Below are positions 37,484 to 46,861 of a stretch of 64,000 bases of DNA, piece by piece. A program made the translations under genes and the position numbers. Position 1 is the first letter of the stretch. Every line of letters starts with the position of its first letter. The stretch is from positions 90,858-154,857 of the forward strand of contig NZ_FUZE01000010.1 in NCBI RefSeq assembly GCF_900168205.1. Direction: 5' to 3'. The notes under the pieces are model-generated. The model was not told where the DNA came from. It was given only the letters and a program-made list of their open reading frames with translations, and did not search any database. Source of the stretch: Chryseobacterium balustinum. Lineage in GTDB: Bacteria; Bacteroidota; Bacteroidia; Flavobacteriales; Weeksellaceae.

Positions 37484-38581
37484 ATGCTGAAAAAAACTTT
37501 GCTGTTTTCTCTATTTTTTCTCTTCCTGTTTTCGTGTCAGAAAACAGAATCAGCACAACCTTTTAATAGAAAAGCAATTGCAGATTCTGCCATTGTAGTA
37601 TTTCAACAAAAATTATATAAAACCCAAATTGATTCTATTTTTAATCAATACAATTTCAACGGCAGTGTCGGTGTTTTTAAAGACACTATTGAATTATACA
37701 GACGAAATAATGGCTTTTCAAATTTTGAAAACAAAACTGCGGTAAACGATTCTACAGTTTTTTCTATTGCGTCGATCAGCAAACAATTTACAGCGGTTCT
37801 TATTCTCCTTCAAATGGAACAGGGAAAGCTCAACCTCAACGATAAAGCTTCAAAATACATTAAAGAATTTCAGAAAAAAGAATACGAAAACATTACTATT
37901 CAGCAGCTTCTAAATCACAGTTCGGGTTTAAATAATTTTGGCGAAAAGTTACTATTTAAAAGCGGATCGGGATTTAATTATTCAAATGATGGCTTCAATG
38001 CTTTAGGGAAAATTGTGGAAACGGTTTCTGGAAAATCTTTTGATGAAAACATGGTTGAATTATTAAAAAAAGCAGGCATGAAAAGTTCATCAACAGGAAC
38101 AACTTTTAAAGGAGAAAATTTCGCTAAAACCTATGTAGGAAATTCAAAAAACCAAAAACCAGTTGATAACATGCCACAAAGGCTAAGCAATAAAGAAATC
38201 GGAATTGCGGCAGGTGGAGTTTTGTCAACCATCAACGATTTACACATTTGGAATAATGCTTTATACGCCGGAAAAATCATCAAACCTGAAACGCTGAAAA
38301 AATTCACTTCTAAAAGTACTGAACGACAACACCCGATTCTCGGAAAGATGGGTTACGGATTGGGAATTATGATGAATGATAACAAGCCTGTCTCCTATTT
38401 TCACAGCGGTTATGTAAAAGGTGCGCCTTCGCTCAACATCTATTACCCTGAAACCAAAACTATGGTCATTATTCTTTCTAATATTGCCGATGAAGAAAAG
38501 GGTAAATCGGCTGCTTTCAAACCTCACCTGAAAATGAAGGAAATCGCAGATGTGTTAGAAAACATTAATCAGGAATCTTAA
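37484..38581 (+). CDS. Beta-lactamase-class-C-like serine hydrolase lipoprotein
   Basis: The 365-residue protein has a lipoprotein signal peptide with the lipidated cysteine at residue 18. The penicillin-recognising fold shows S97-I-S-K100 (S-x-x-K nucleophile and base), Y-S-N in FNYSNDGFNAL, and H-S-G near residue 305 as the KTG-equivalent. Family members are D-peptidases, esterases or beta-lactamase-like. Which of these applies cannot be told. It is a periplasmic or surface-facing membrane-anchored enzyme. It is close to the Dph6-like gene but likely has its own promoter. Confidence 0.85.
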   Translation: MLKKTLLFSLFFLFLFSCQKTESAQPFNRKAIADSAIVVFQQKLYKTQIDSIFNQYNFNGSVGVFKDTIELYRRNNGFSNFENKTAVNDSTVFSIASISKQFTAVLILLQMEQGKLNLNDKASKYIKEFQKKEYENITIQQLLNHSSGLNNFGEKLLFKSGSGFNYSNDGFNALGKIVETVSGKSFDENMVELLKKAGMKSSSTGTTFKGENFAKTYVGNSKNQKPVDNMPQRLSNKEIGIAAGGVLSTINDLHIWNNALYAGKIIKPETLKKFTSKSTERQHPILGKMGYGLGIMMNDNKPVSYFHSGYVKGAPSLNIYYPETKTMVIILSNIADEEKGKSAAFKPHLKMKEIADVLENINQES

Positions 38582-38783
38582 AATTCTCTTGCAGATACGG
38601 GATTATCTTCTTTATAATTTCAAGATATTTTTGTTGACTAACTATAATTGCAGCTTCAAAAAGGAAAAAGAATAAGAACAAAAAATTCACAAAAATTCCT
38701 TCAGCTTGATTAGCATCCAGAAAACCATCATTCGCCTCTAAAATAAATCGAATACTCTCTTACTTCGGTTTTTTGCTCTTTCG

Positions 38784-39407
38784 TTATACCAGTAAAACAT
38801 TTATTTTTTTAGCTCTGAAATAAAATAACTGAATCTGAAGCACTACTGAAAAAGTTATAAACATATGGTTCAAAGGAAATTCCCATAAATTTTTAGTTGT
38901 CGAGAAAATAATATTGGTGAGAGGAAGAATAATTAACATCAACAATACATTTCTCAGCAATAATGGATGAAAAATCATTTTCTGATATTCTGAAAAACTC
39001 ATTTTTCTAAATATGAAATGATACATCAGAAATAATAAATGCATTGCAATTAAAGCTCCCTGAAAACACAGATAAACATTTTCATTAAAATAAAATACAG
39101 TTCCCATAATCACGGAGGACAAAAAAAAAGCGATCATCATCATTTTTTTGAAACGGTCTTGTAAAATACCTTTCTCAATTTTTGCAATTCTTTTGAAAGA
39201 AAACAAATCAGCTTTCACCATTTCCAGTTCGCTTTGCCAATTGAATTTTGTCTGAAGAAAAGCTTCCGTAAAATTGATATCTTTTTTATTGATTAATTCT
39301 GAAATCTGTATCACAAAATGATCATAAACCTCAGCAAATACAGCAGAACTTAGATTCTTACCCTTTAGATATTTTTCTATTTCTATTAAATTTTCTTTAG
39401 TCATCAT
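38784..39407 (-). CDS. Membrane protein paired with PadR regulator
   Basis: I choose the ATG at 39407, just after the PadR stop; a TTG at 39422 would add five residues. The 207-residue protein starts with a soluble helical segment (ENLIEIEKYLKGKNLSS, then VYDHFVIQISEL) like the prefix domains found on PadR-linked membrane proteins. About four membrane segments follow between residues 95 and 200. It is translationally close to the PadR gene and likely repressed by it. The ligand or stress it responds to is unknown. Confidence 0.65.
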   Translation of the reverse strand: MMTKENLIEIEKYLKGKNLSSAVFAEVYDHFVIQISELINKKDINFTEAFLQTKFNWQSELEMVKADLFSFKRIAKIEKGILQDRFKKMMMIAFFLSSVIMGTVFYFNENVYLCFQGALIAMHLLFLMYHFIFRKMSFSEYQKMIFHPLLLRNVLLMLIILPLTNIIFSTTKNLWEFPLNHMFITFSVVLQIQLFYFRAKKINVLLV

Positions 39408-39411
39408 AATT

Positions 39412-39735
39412 TTAAATATCAAAAATGGTTTTTAGATTAAACAAATAAGACCTCATTTCATCTTCCTGCGTAGCCTGTTGTTTTTTCCCTTTATCGGTAA
39501 GCAAATAATATTTTCTGCTTCTACCGTTGATTTCCTGTACTTCAGACCTAATAATGCCGTCAGCCTCCAATTTATGCAAAAGCGGATACAAGGCTCCTTC
39601 TGTCATTTCCAATTCTCCTTCCGTCAATTCTTTTGCACGTTGTGTAATTTGATAGCCATACATTTTCACCTCTTTTGAAAGTAATTTTAAAATGATATTC
39701 TGAAGTGTTCCTTTGTAAAGACTATTTTTTTTCAT
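39412..39735 (-). CDS. PadR family transcriptional regulator
   Basis: The 107-residue protein is a winged-helix PadR repressor of the short (PadR-s2) type. It has ILKLLSKEVKMYGYQITQRA at the N-terminus, then LTEGELEMTEGALYPLLHKL for the recognition helix and ADGIIRSEV for the wing. It likely represses its own promoter and the downstream membrane protein. A -7 box lies 20 nt upstream. Confidence 0.9.
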   Translation of the reverse strand: MKKNSLYKGTLQNIILKLLSKEVKMYGYQITQRAKELTEGELEMTEGALYPLLHKLEADGIIRSEVQEINGRSRKYYLLTDKGKKQQATQEDEMRSYLFNLKTIFDI

Positions 39736-39754
39736 TTGTAATGGTAATACCTAA

Positions 39755-39762
39755 CAAATCTA
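39755..39762 (-). promoter_or_regulatory. Bacteroidota -7 box for the padR operon
   Basis: On the minus strand TAGATTTG matches TAnnTTTG, 20 nt before the padR ATG. Confidence 0.5.
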
Positions 39763-39824
39763 TGCATAATTTTCTTATGTATTAGAATTAATTTTAATAT
39801 TCAGATAAATCTTATATTTATAGA

Positions 39825-40349
39825 ATGAAAAAAATGTACTTCATTGCTATTTATCCTGACCAAAAAACCATTGATGAGGTAAGAGTTTTTAAAGAAGATT
39901 TAGCTTTACATTTCGGGAATTCTAAAGCTTTGAAAAATGATGCACATATTACCTTATTACCACCATTTGAAAGAGAGATAGAATTGGAAGAAGACATTCA
40001 TCTGGCATTTCAAAAAATTGATACCAACATCACTCCTTTTGAAATTATTTTAAACGGTTTTGGAAACTTCCCCAATCCAAAGAATCCGGTTTTGTTTATA
40101 AAGCCTGAAGAAAGTGAAAATTTAAAGCAACTTTATTTTAATGTAAAAGAAAAATTTAGTTTTAAAAGAGACTCATTTAGTCCACACGTAACTGTTGGTT
40201 ACAGAGACCTCACCTATGAAAATTTTCTGAAAGCCTGGGAGATTTATAAAGGCAAAAATTACGAAACTAAATTCTTAGTTGATAAGATCTCATTACTAAG
40301 ACATGATGGAAAATGGGTTTCTATTAATGAAAAGAAATTATCACAGTAA
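39825..40349 (+). CDS. 2'-5' RNA ligase/cyclic phosphodiesterase (LigT-like 2H) family protein
   Basis: The 174-residue protein has the two H-x-T/S-type motifs of the 2H phosphoesterase superfamily: AHITLLPPFE near residue 42 and PHVTVGYRD near residue 124. They sit in the expected two-lobed layout. Family members open 2',3'-cyclic nucleotides or join 2'-5' ends in RNA. The physiological substrate in Bacteroidota is not established. It is a soluble cytoplasmic protein located just before ruvC, which has its own promoter box. Confidence 0.85.
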   Translation: MKKMYFIAIYPDQKTIDEVRVFKEDLALHFGNSKALKNDAHITLLPPFEREIELEEDIHLAFQKIDTNITPFEIILNGFGNFPNPKNPVLFIKPEESENLKQLYFNVKEKFSFKRDSFSPHVTVGYRDLTYENFLKAWEIYKGKNYETKFLVDKISLLRHDGKWVSINEKKLSQ

Positions 40350-40382
40350 TAATTTTATTGGTTGCTAAAATAAAGAAAGCTG

Positions 40383-40390
40383 TATCTTTG
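40383..40390 (+). promoter_or_regulatory. Bacteroidota -7 box for ruvC
   Basis: TATCTTTG matches TAnnTTTG but lies only 5 nt before the ATG at 40396, so transcription may be nearly leaderless. Confidence 0.4.
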
Positions 40391-40395
40391 AAGCA

Positions 40396-40953
40396 ATGGT
40401 TTCAGCAGAGAAAATAATTTTAGGAATTGACCCCGGAACAGCTATTATGGGGTTTGGTTTGATATCGGTAAAAAAAGGAAAAATGGAAATGATCTCCATT
40501 CACGAATTGATTTTAAAAAAATACCCGAATCATGAAACTAAACTTAAATATATTTTCGACAAAACTTTGGCGCTAATTGATGAGTTTCATCCAGATGAAG
40601 TGGCACTTGAAGCTCCATTTTTTGGAAAAAACGTACAATCGATGCTGAAACTGGGAAGAGCTCAAGGCGTTGCAATGGCCGCAAGTCTTCACCGAAATAT
40701 TCCTATTACCGAATATTCTCCAAAAAAAATAAAAATGGCAATCACCGGAAACGGGAACGCCAGTAAAGAACAGGTTGCAGGAATGCTTAAGAGCCTTTTA
40801 AACCTGAAAGAATTTCCTACAAAATATTTGGATGCTTCCGACGGTTTGGCGGTTGCAGTTTGCCATCATTTCAATTCAGGAACGATTGCAGATACAAAAT
40901 CTTATTCAGGATGGGATAGTTTTCTAAAGCAGAATCCAGATCGGTTGAAGTAA
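40396..40953 (+). CDS. ruvC: Holliday junction resolvase RuvC
   Basis: The 185-residue protein has the RNase H-like fold of RuvC. The first catalytic Asp is in ILGIDPGTAIMGFG, Glu is in VALEAPFFGKN, and the C-terminal Asp pair region is LDASDGLAVAVCHH. It cuts Holliday junctions symmetrically with RuvAB during recombination. ruvA and ruvB are not in the window. The stop codon abuts the stop of the convergent lipoprotein gene. Confidence 0.96.
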   Translation: MVSAEKIILGIDPGTAIMGFGLISVKKGKMEMISIHELILKKYPNHETKLKYIFDKTLALIDEFHPDEVALEAPFFGKNVQSMLKLGRAQGVAMAASLHRNIPITEYSPKKIKMAITGNGNASKEQVAGMLKSLLNLKEFPTKYLDASDGLAVAVCHHFNSGTIADTKSYSGWDSFLKQNPDRLK

Positions 40954-41403
40954 TTATTTTTTTCTTTGATAGAAGTCTTCAATTTCTGTCACATTTCCAT
41001 TAATAATATCGCTGTAAATAATTGAAAATTTATTCTGTGAATAGATTTTATACTGCTCTACTTTCTTAAGATCCTCTTCTCTATAAGAAATAGACCCGCC
41101 ACTTATCGTTACCAATAAATCGTCTGTTTGGCTTTTGATTTTACAGTCTTTCCCCGTAGCGAATGTTTTTGTCATTATTGTTTTTAGATCTTTATTTTTA
41201 AATATAAGCTCATACTCTTTCATACATTCATGAAGATTAAAAACTTTCGTTTTTCCACCTTCTTTATATGTTTTTTGTACAAACGTCCATGTTCCTGAAA
41301 AATATTTTGCTTTGTCTTCATCGTTGTGTCGGTTCCCAATTTTCTGTGATTGACAACTGATGATTAATAAGCAGAAAAACAAGACACTGAATAATTTTTT
41401 CAT
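40954..41403 (-). CDS. Lipocalin-like lipoprotein
   Basis: The 149-residue product has a lipoprotein signal (MKKLFSVLFFCLLIISC). The mature part begins YFSGTWTFVQKTY, a G-x-W motif of lipocalin-like or DUF5004-type beta-barrels, then alternates beta strands with two further cysteines (in HEC and KDC). It may bind a small hydrophobic ligand, but the family match is loose. It is convergent with ruvC with no spacing and lies upstream of the metalloprotease terminator. Confidence 0.55.
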   Translation of the reverse strand: MKKLFSVLFFCLLIISCQSQKIGNRHNDEDKAKYFSGTWTFVQKTYKEGGKTKVFNLHECMKEYELIFKNKDLKTIMTKTFATGKDCKIKSQTDDLLVTISGGSISYREEDLKKVEQYKIYSQNKFSIIYSDIINGNVTEIEDFYQRKK

Positions 41404-41418
41404 AATATTTCAAGTATA

Positions 41419-41446
41419 AAAAAAGCCCTTTAAAAAGGGCTTTTTT
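41419..41446. terminator. Bidirectional intrinsic terminator
   Basis: AAAAAAGCCCTTT opposes AAAGGGCTTTTTT, leaving a small loop around 41432. It follows the metalloprotease gene, whose stop is at 41451. Confidence 0.8.
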
Positions 41447-41450
41447 ATTT

Positions 41451-43343
41451 TTAATTATTTAAGAATTTTTTAGAACCTTGTTTGTCACCATCAGAATAAT
41501 TAATGATATATGAACCTTTAATTAATTCCTGATTGATGCGAACTTCATTGGTATCTGAATTTCCTTTCTGGATTAATTTACCACTCATATCATAAATTTG
41601 ATAAGTTCCGAATTTTAAATTTCTGTTACCAAAAAGCTGAAGTTTGTTCTCTCCTTTTAAGTAAACAATTTTGGTATCAGAATTATCTTTTTTAATATCA
41701 GAAGTAGATAGTGATCCTAATATTTTAACAGCATAATCTTCTATTTGACCGTACTGTAATGCAGAACATGATGTAAATTCCGGTAAATTTACCGAGTTTC
41801 TTGTTGCTGCATCTACTCCTATTCTTACTCTCAGATAGGTATTTTGAACTGCAGATGCTGCCGGAGTTAAATCTACTGTATAAACACTACTCTGTCCTGA
41901 TCCTATATTATTAGAAAGATAGTTCGTAACTAATTCTGCATCTTCGAATGTACCATTATTATTATAGTCAATCCATGCTTTCACTCTGAATTTTTCTGCC
42001 TGCCCAAAACCGTTCATAAAAGTAATTTTTAATGGAGTTGCAGTAATAGAAGGTATTTCTGTAGCATACGCAGGTCTGATGCAGGTAGCATTTGCATAAT
42101 CTGCATAATAGATAGGATTTGCCTCATCTGAATCATATCCGTTGGTAACACTATTGATATCTCCAAATACTACTCTGTAAGGTCCTATTGCAAAATTATT
42201 ATTTGCAGGATTTGCAATACCAGAAGGGTTGCATTGCGCATTAATTACAGAAACTGGTGATGGGATAACCGTTGCAGGATCTTTTCCACCTAAAGAATTT
42301 ATAAGATTTTTTCTGTATTCCATCATCATCAAAATTGCTCTGTCACGTTGCCCTGCGGTAAACTTACGGTTTGAGTTGGTATAATTCATAATATTATACT
42401 GTGTTCCGTCATAGTTCTGAGTGGTACACGGATCGATTGCATTATTGTTAGGAACCGCAACACCATACATGCTTCGTGATGGAGATGTATCACAAACTCT
42501 GTCACCATCTGTAGCACAATTGTTATTCACAGGACAAGTCGTCTGACTGTTAGCCGAAATTCCTTGAAAAGTATGATAAAGCCCAAAAGCATGACCTAAT
42601 TCGTGGGTAAGCGTCGTATCATTTTGATTCTTTATCGTTGCCACTTTCATAAAACTTTCATAATCGTAATCATATGAACTTGGAAATGCAGCATAACCCA
42701 TAAGACCATAAGACAATTGCTGTTGACCATCGAAACCAATTACTACATAAATGTTAAAGTATGAATTTTCTGGCCAGTGAGGTGCTAACTGGTTTTTAAT
42801 TTGTGTATCTGTAGCTCCGGTATCTGTTACTCCATTTTGGTCATAATCAGTAAGAGTACTTCCGTTGTATCGTATAATACCCGTTGTAGGCATACAACTT
42901 GGTGATCTCTTTGCTAAAACAAGTTTAAATGGTATCACATTTCCTCCTGTAGCACCGGTCGCTTCGGGATAAAAGTTTCCACCATAAGTAGTTGCATACA
43001 TACTGTTTGCTCTTCCTATCCAATTGATAATTTCCTGATCTGTAACCGCCAAGTTAGCATTTGCAGGATCTTGAGATTCAATCACGTGAACAACTACCGG
43101 AATTTCATAAATCTGCCCTGTATAAAGAGCATTCTTTGAAGTTGTAGCACCTACTTTATTTAGAAAAGCCTGCTGATTCATGCCGAGAATCTTTTGCTCC
43201 CCTTCTTCTCTATATCTTTTTAGGCCAGGATGTTTGTCATCCAATTTTTTCATTACTTTATCAAAACCGCATTCTTTATGAAAATCCTGCGAGAATGCAT
43301 TAATAAAAAACATAAGTACTAATAGGGTACTGAATTTTTTCAT
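41451..43343 (-). CDS. Secreted M43-type zinc metalloprotease with T9SS type A tail
   Basis: The 630-residue protein has a signal peptide (MKKFSTLLVLMFFINAFS-Q) and a propeptide to about residue 65. The pappalysin/cytophagalysin catalytic domain contains LTHELGHAFGLYHTF (H-E-x-x-H-x-x-G-x-x-H zinc site) and the Met-turn region YNIMNYTNSNRKFT. A GEVED domain (about 440-540, WIDYNNNGTFEDAELV ... GQIEDYAVKI) and a type A sorting domain (about 560-630, KLQLFGNRNLKFGTYQIYD, ending GSYIINYSDG) follow. It is expected to be exported by T9SS and to degrade extracellular proteins. Confidence 0.9.
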   Translation of the reverse strand: MKKFSTLLVLMFFINAFSQDFHKECGFDKVMKKLDDKHPGLKRYREEGEQKILGMNQQAFLNKVGATTSKNALYTGQIYEIPVVVHVIESQDPANANLAVTDQEIINWIGRANSMYATTYGGNFYPEATGATGGNVIPFKLVLAKRSPSCMPTTGIIRYNGSTLTDYDQNGVTDTGATDTQIKNQLAPHWPENSYFNIYVVIGFDGQQQLSYGLMGYAAFPSSYDYDYESFMKVATIKNQNDTTLTHELGHAFGLYHTFQGISANSQTTCPVNNNCATDGDRVCDTSPSRSMYGVAVPNNNAIDPCTTQNYDGTQYNIMNYTNSNRKFTAGQRDRAILMMMEYRKNLINSLGGKDPATVIPSPVSVINAQCNPSGIANPANNNFAIGPYRVVFGDINSVTNGYDSDEANPIYYADYANATCIRPAYATEIPSITATPLKITFMNGFGQAEKFRVKAWIDYNNNGTFEDAELVTNYLSNNIGSGQSSVYTVDLTPAASAVQNTYLRVRIGVDAATRNSVNLPEFTSCSALQYGQIEDYAVKILGSLSTSDIKKDNSDTKIVYLKGENKLQLFGNRNLKFGTYQIYDMSGKLIQKGNSDTNEVRINQELIKGSYIINYSDGDKQGSKKFLNN

Positions 43344-43532
43344 TTTTATTTATTTTTATTTAATATTCGATTGCAAAACTATCAATTTATTATTAATACC
43401 AAAACATTAAAGGGTTAAAACTTAAAAACTATTTAAATTTTAACATATTTTAAATCCTTTATCTTAAATATCATTTTTAAATTACTTGGTAAAACATAAT
43501 ACTATTTGTAACAATGGTATGCTTTTTAATAC

Positions 43533-43540
43533 TAATTTTG
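43533..43540 (+). promoter_or_regulatory. Bacteroidota -7 box for the DUF4407 gene
   Basis: TAATTTTG lies 16 nt before the ATG at 43556, which rules out the longer frame beginning at 43514. Confidence 0.5.
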
Positions 43541-43555
43541 TATAAATTTTCAATA

Positions 43556-44626
43556 ATGAAAAACACACAAGCAACTATATATCAAACGAATCACAAGATA
43601 AACTGGTTTCAGAAATTCCTTTTGGTTTGTTCAGGTGGGAACATCCACATCTTAAGAAAAACACCCAGTGAATGGAATAAATTTGCAGGAATTGGAGGAA
43701 TTGTTCTTTTCACCGCAGTTTTTGCAACACTTTCTGCAGCCTATGCAATGTTCACCATTTTCGATGATATTTGGGCCTCAATTGGGTTTGGAATTCTTTG
43801 GGGTTTAATGATTTTTAATCTCGACCGGTATATTGTTTCCTCTATCAAAAAAACAGGATCTTGGTGGAATCAGATCCTGATGTCTATCCCAAGATTGATT
43901 TTGGCAATATTTTTAGGAATTATTATTTCTAAACCTTTAGAACTTAAAATTTTTGAAAAGGAGGTTAACAAACAGCTGAATACTATTATTCAACGTAATA
44001 AAACAGACCTGCAAAAACAAATGAACGGTAGAATTCTTCAACAGAGCGGTCCTTTTGAAACTGAAAAAAAACAAATTACAGAAAAGATTGCTCAATATCA
44101 AAAGTCTTATGATTCTGCTTCTGTTGAACTTGAAAAAGAAATTTTAGGAAAACAGACTGATTTAACCAGTGGAAAAGTAGGTTTTGGTTCTAATGCAAAA
44201 AGAAAGCAGGAATTAAAAGAGCAACGCAGACAAGACTTAGAAAACTATCAAAAGCAGGTAGCGACAAGACAAGAATATCTCGACAAAGAAATTTCTAAAG
44301 TCTATACCAATCTTGAAACAGAAAGAAAATCTACAGAAACGTTTGAAGATAAATTCAACGGATTTGCTGCAAGATTACAGGCTTTGGATGAATTAGGAAA
44401 AAACTCAGCGATTATTGCCACTGCCGCGGCATTTATTATGGGGCTATTTATTACATTGGAGATTTCGCCCGTTTTAATTAAGCTTATTTCTTCGGTTGGT
44501 CCTTATGATTATCTTTTGGAGAAAACTGAAAATGACTTCCGTCTGTATGCCAAAGAAAAAATAGAAAAAGGAAACGCACTGACAGATTTTCGAATTGATG
44601 ATTTTAAAGACCAATTAAAAACCTAA
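43556..44626 (+). CDS. DUF4407 family membrane protein
   Basis: I start at MKNTQATIYQTNHKINWFQK, downstream of the promoter box. The 356-residue protein has three membrane segments near the N-terminus (about 45-68, 72-95 and 104-125). A long glutamine/lysine/glutamate-rich coiled coil (about 135-270) follows, then a last membrane segment near 280-305 (IIATAAAFIMGLFITLEI). The N-terminal WNKFAGIGGIVLFTAVFATL and FNLDRYIVSSI match DUF4407. The function of the family is unknown; the topology suggests a large periplasmic or cytoplasmic stalk. It is monocistronic, followed by a terminator. Confidence 0.85.
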   Translation: MKNTQATIYQTNHKINWFQKFLLVCSGGNIHILRKTPSEWNKFAGIGGIVLFTAVFATLSAAYAMFTIFDDIWASIGFGILWGLMIFNLDRYIVSSIKKTGSWWNQILMSIPRLILAIFLGIIISKPLELKIFEKEVNKQLNTIIQRNKTDLQKQMNGRILQQSGPFETEKKQITEKIAQYQKSYDSASVELEKEILGKQTDLTSGKVGFGSNAKRKQELKEQRRQDLENYQKQVATRQEYLDKEISKVYTNLETERKSTETFEDKFNGFAARLQALDELGKNSAIIATAAAFIMGLFITLEISPVLIKLISSVGPYDYLLEKTENDFRLYAKEKIEKGNALTDFRIDDFKDQLKT

Positions 44627-44654
44627 TATTTCAATAAAATACATTCACATCAAA

Positions 44655-44684
44655 AAAACTCACAATTAATTGTGAGTTTTTCAT
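44655..44684 (+). terminator. Intrinsic terminator after DUF4407 gene
   Basis: AAAACTCACA (44655-44664) pairs with TGTGAGTTTT (44671-44680) around a 6-nt loop. Confidence 0.8.
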
Positions 44685-44868
44685 TTAAACAGTAAAAAAA
44701 TAAAACAAAACACAATAATATTACGCTATAGATAAATATCTACAACCATATTGATATATATCTAAATGAATTATTATGATTGCGTTTATTATGTTGATAA
44801 ATTTACATTATAAAAGTTGAGAGAAAAAAAACACTTTTTTTTAGTTTGAATTTAAAGAAATTCAAAAA

Positions 44869-45164
44869 ACACAAATGATGAAAATTTAAGTATTCCGAGG
44901 GAGGTAAAAACTCAATGATGAAAAAAAATTAGAACGTATTTATTTTCGGAGCCTAAAAAAAGGCTCTGAGATAAATACAAAAAGAAGAAAACACAAATGA
45001 TATTATAAAAACACAAATGATGGAAATTTAAGTATTTCGAAGGAGGTAAAAACTCGATGATGAAAAAAAAATTAGAACGTATTTATTTTCGGAGCCTAAA
45101 AAAAGGCTCTGAGATAAATACAAAAGAAGAAAACACAAATGATATTATAAAAACACAAATGATG
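44869..45164 (+). repeat. 142-bp tandem duplication with SD site and hairpin
   Basis: The unit starting ACACAAATGATG at 44869 recurs at 45011, and its first 12 bases occur a third time at 45153, so the period is 142 bp. The copies differ by few substitutions and by compensating A-run changes (8 versus 9 A, then 5 versus 4 A), which restore the period. Each copy has a GGAGG-type Shine-Dalgarno site and an A-rich tiny reading frame. Each also has a 17-bp hairpin with one bulge (44937-44977 and 45080-45120). This 627-bp stretch between the DUF4407 gene and guaB holds no conventional gene. Confidence 0.85.
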
Positions 45165-45185
45165 AAAGTTCTATTTTTCTCATAA
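45057..45185 (+). CDS. Possible 42-residue peptide in the second repeat copy
   Basis: AAGGAGG at 45040-45046, 10 nt before the ATG, is an unusually good Shine-Dalgarno site for Bacteroidota. The frame runs MMKKKLERIYFRSLKKGSEI and on for 42 residues. It crosses the hairpin and ends just inside unique DNA. In the first copy the A run is one base shorter, so the same start yields only MMKKN. The basic start followed by charged residues recalls leaders of Bacteroidota ribosomal peptides, but no GG site or core follows. It may be a decayed precursor, a regulatory leader, or not translated. Confidence 0.35.
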   Translation: MMKKKLERIYFRSLKKGSEINTKEENTNDIIKTQMMKVLFFS

Positions 45186-45203
45186 TTTAATTTTTGGTTC
45201 AAA

Positions 45204-45233
45204 AAAATACCTCCGAAAATTCGGAGGTATTTT
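45204..45233. terminator. Bidirectional intrinsic terminator
   Basis: AAAATACCTCCGAA (45204-45217) is complementary to 45220-45233. It ends guaB and any transcript through the repeat. Confidence 0.8.
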
Positions 45234-45252
45234 ATGTATATATACTAGTTTA

Positions 45253-46713
45253 TTACAAAGAATAATTCGGAGCTTCCTGTGTGATAATCACATCATGTGG
45301 ATGAGATTCTTTCAAACCGCTTCCTGTAATCATTACCATTTTAGTTTCAGTTTGTAAAGCTTCAACATCTTTAGCACCGCAATATCCCATTCCAGCTCTT
45401 AAACCTCCAACTAATTGGAAAATAACATCTTCCAGCTTACCTTTACTTGGAACTCTTCCTTCGATTCCTTCAGGAACGAATTTTTTAGCCTCACTTTGGA
45501 AATATCTTTCTTTTCCACCTCTCTTCATTGCAGAAAGACTTCCCATACCTTGGTATGTTTTGAATTTTCTACCCTGGAAAATAATTTCTTCACCTGGAGC
45601 TTCATCTGTTCCGGCTAAAAGTGAACCCAACATTACAGCTCCTGCTCCACTTGCGATAGCTTTCACGATATCACCTGAAAGTTTAATTCCACCATCGGCA
45701 ATTACCGCAACATTTTGAGATTTAGCATATTCGTAAACGTTGTAAATAGCAGATAATTGAGGAACCCCAACTCCCGCGACAACTCTCGTTGTACAGATAG
45801 AACCCGGGCCAACACCCACTTTAAGAACATTTGCACCCGCTTTAATTAAAGCTTCAGCAGCTTCAGCAGTTACAATATTTCCACCCACGATATCCAAATC
45901 AGGATATTTGCTTCTGATTTCTGAGATTTTATCTAAAACTCCTTTAGAATGCCCGTGAGCAGAATCAATACCGATAATATCAACTCCGGCTTTTACCAAA
46001 GCTTCTATTCTGTCTAAAGTATCTTCTCCAACTCCAACTCCAGCACCAACGATCAAACGACCACTTTCGTCTTTGTTGGCATTTGGATATTCCAATTGAT
46101 TATCAATATCTTTAATGGTAATTAAACCTACCAATTTATTATTCTTATCAACAATAGGAAGCTTCTCAACTCTACTTTTAAGAAGAATTTCTTTCGCTTT
46201 TTCAAGATTTGTATCCTTATCTGAAGTGATAAGATTATTTTTTGTCATAATCTCTTCCACTTTCATATCAAGATTTTCCTGATATTTTACGTCTCTGTTG
46301 GTAATGATACCAATCAACGTATTTTCTGCGTCCACAACGGGAAGACCAGAAATTTTATATTTTGCCATCGTTTCTTTAGCTTCAGCTAAGGTATGGTCTT
46401 TCGAAAGCGTTACAGGATCAGAAATCATTCCGTTTTCAGAACGCTTCACTCTGTTTACCTGAGCGGCCTGTTCGGCAATCGTCATATTTTTATGAATGAA
46501 ACCCAAACCGCCAACTCTTGCCAAAGCAATCGCCAAATCACCCTCTGTAACGGTATCCATTGCAGCGGAAACAATCGGAACATTAAGCGTAATTTTATCG
46601 GTAAGTCTTGATTTTAATGAAACCTGGTTAGGTAAAACTTCAGAATAAGCAGGGACTAGAAGCACGTCATCGAAAGTGATGGCTGTCTCTACAATTTTGT
46701 TATGAATAGACAT
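45253..46713 (-). CDS. guaB: Inosine-5'-monophosphate dehydrogenase
   Basis: The 486-residue protein has the IMPDH barrel ([19 protein letters not shown] at the start) with two CBS domains inserted at about 95-215. The catalytic loop is [16 protein letters not shown], with the nucleophilic cysteine near residue 303, and the mobile flap follows. It oxidises IMP to XMP with NAD, the committed step to GMP. The CBS pair probably binds adenine and guanine nucleotides. A -7 promoter box lies 14 nt upstream. Confidence 0.97.
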   Translation of the reverse strand: MSIHNKIVETAITFDDVLLVPAYSEVLPNQVSLKSRLTDKITLNVPIVSAAMDTVTEGDLAIALARVGGLGFIHKNMTIAEQAAQVNRVKRSENGMISDPVTLSKDHTLAEAKETMAKYKISGLPVVDAENTLIGIITNRDVKYQENLDMKVEEIMTKNNLITSDKDTNLEKAKEILLKSRVEKLPIVDKNNKLVGLITIKDIDNQLEYPNANKDESGRLIVGAGVGVGEDTLDRIEALVKAGVDIIGIDSAHGHSKGVLDKISEIRSKYPDLDIVGGNIVTAEAAEALIKAGANVLKVGVGPGSICTTRVVAGVGVPQLSAIYNVYEYAKSQNVAVIADGGIKLSGDIVKAIASGAGAVMLGSLLAGTDEAPGEEIIFQGRKFKTYQGMGSLSAMKRGGKERYFQSEAKKFVPEGIEGRVPSKGKLEDVIFQLVGGLRAGMGYCGAKDVEALQTETKMVMITGSGLKESHPHDVIITQEAPNYSL

Positions 46714-46726
46714 CTTTACTTTCTTG

Positions 46727-46734
46727 CAAAATTA
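46727..46734 (-). promoter_or_regulatory. Bacteroidota -7 box for guaB
   Basis: On the minus strand TAATTTTG matches TAnnTTTG, 14 nt before the guaB ATG. Confidence 0.5.
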
Positions 46735-46861
46735 AGTCTTTTTACTGGAATACGAAAATAGAATTAAATAGTTTAAATAAAACTTAATAATTCATATTAT
46801 AAATCGAAAAAAAGCCACTCAGAGAGTGACTTTACAAAATTAAATATAGTTGAATATGAAA

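Noticed and set aside
44861..45200. CRISPR array at the A-rich duplicated region
   Set aside because: There are only two long near-identical units of 142 bp with no spacers and no cas genes nearby.
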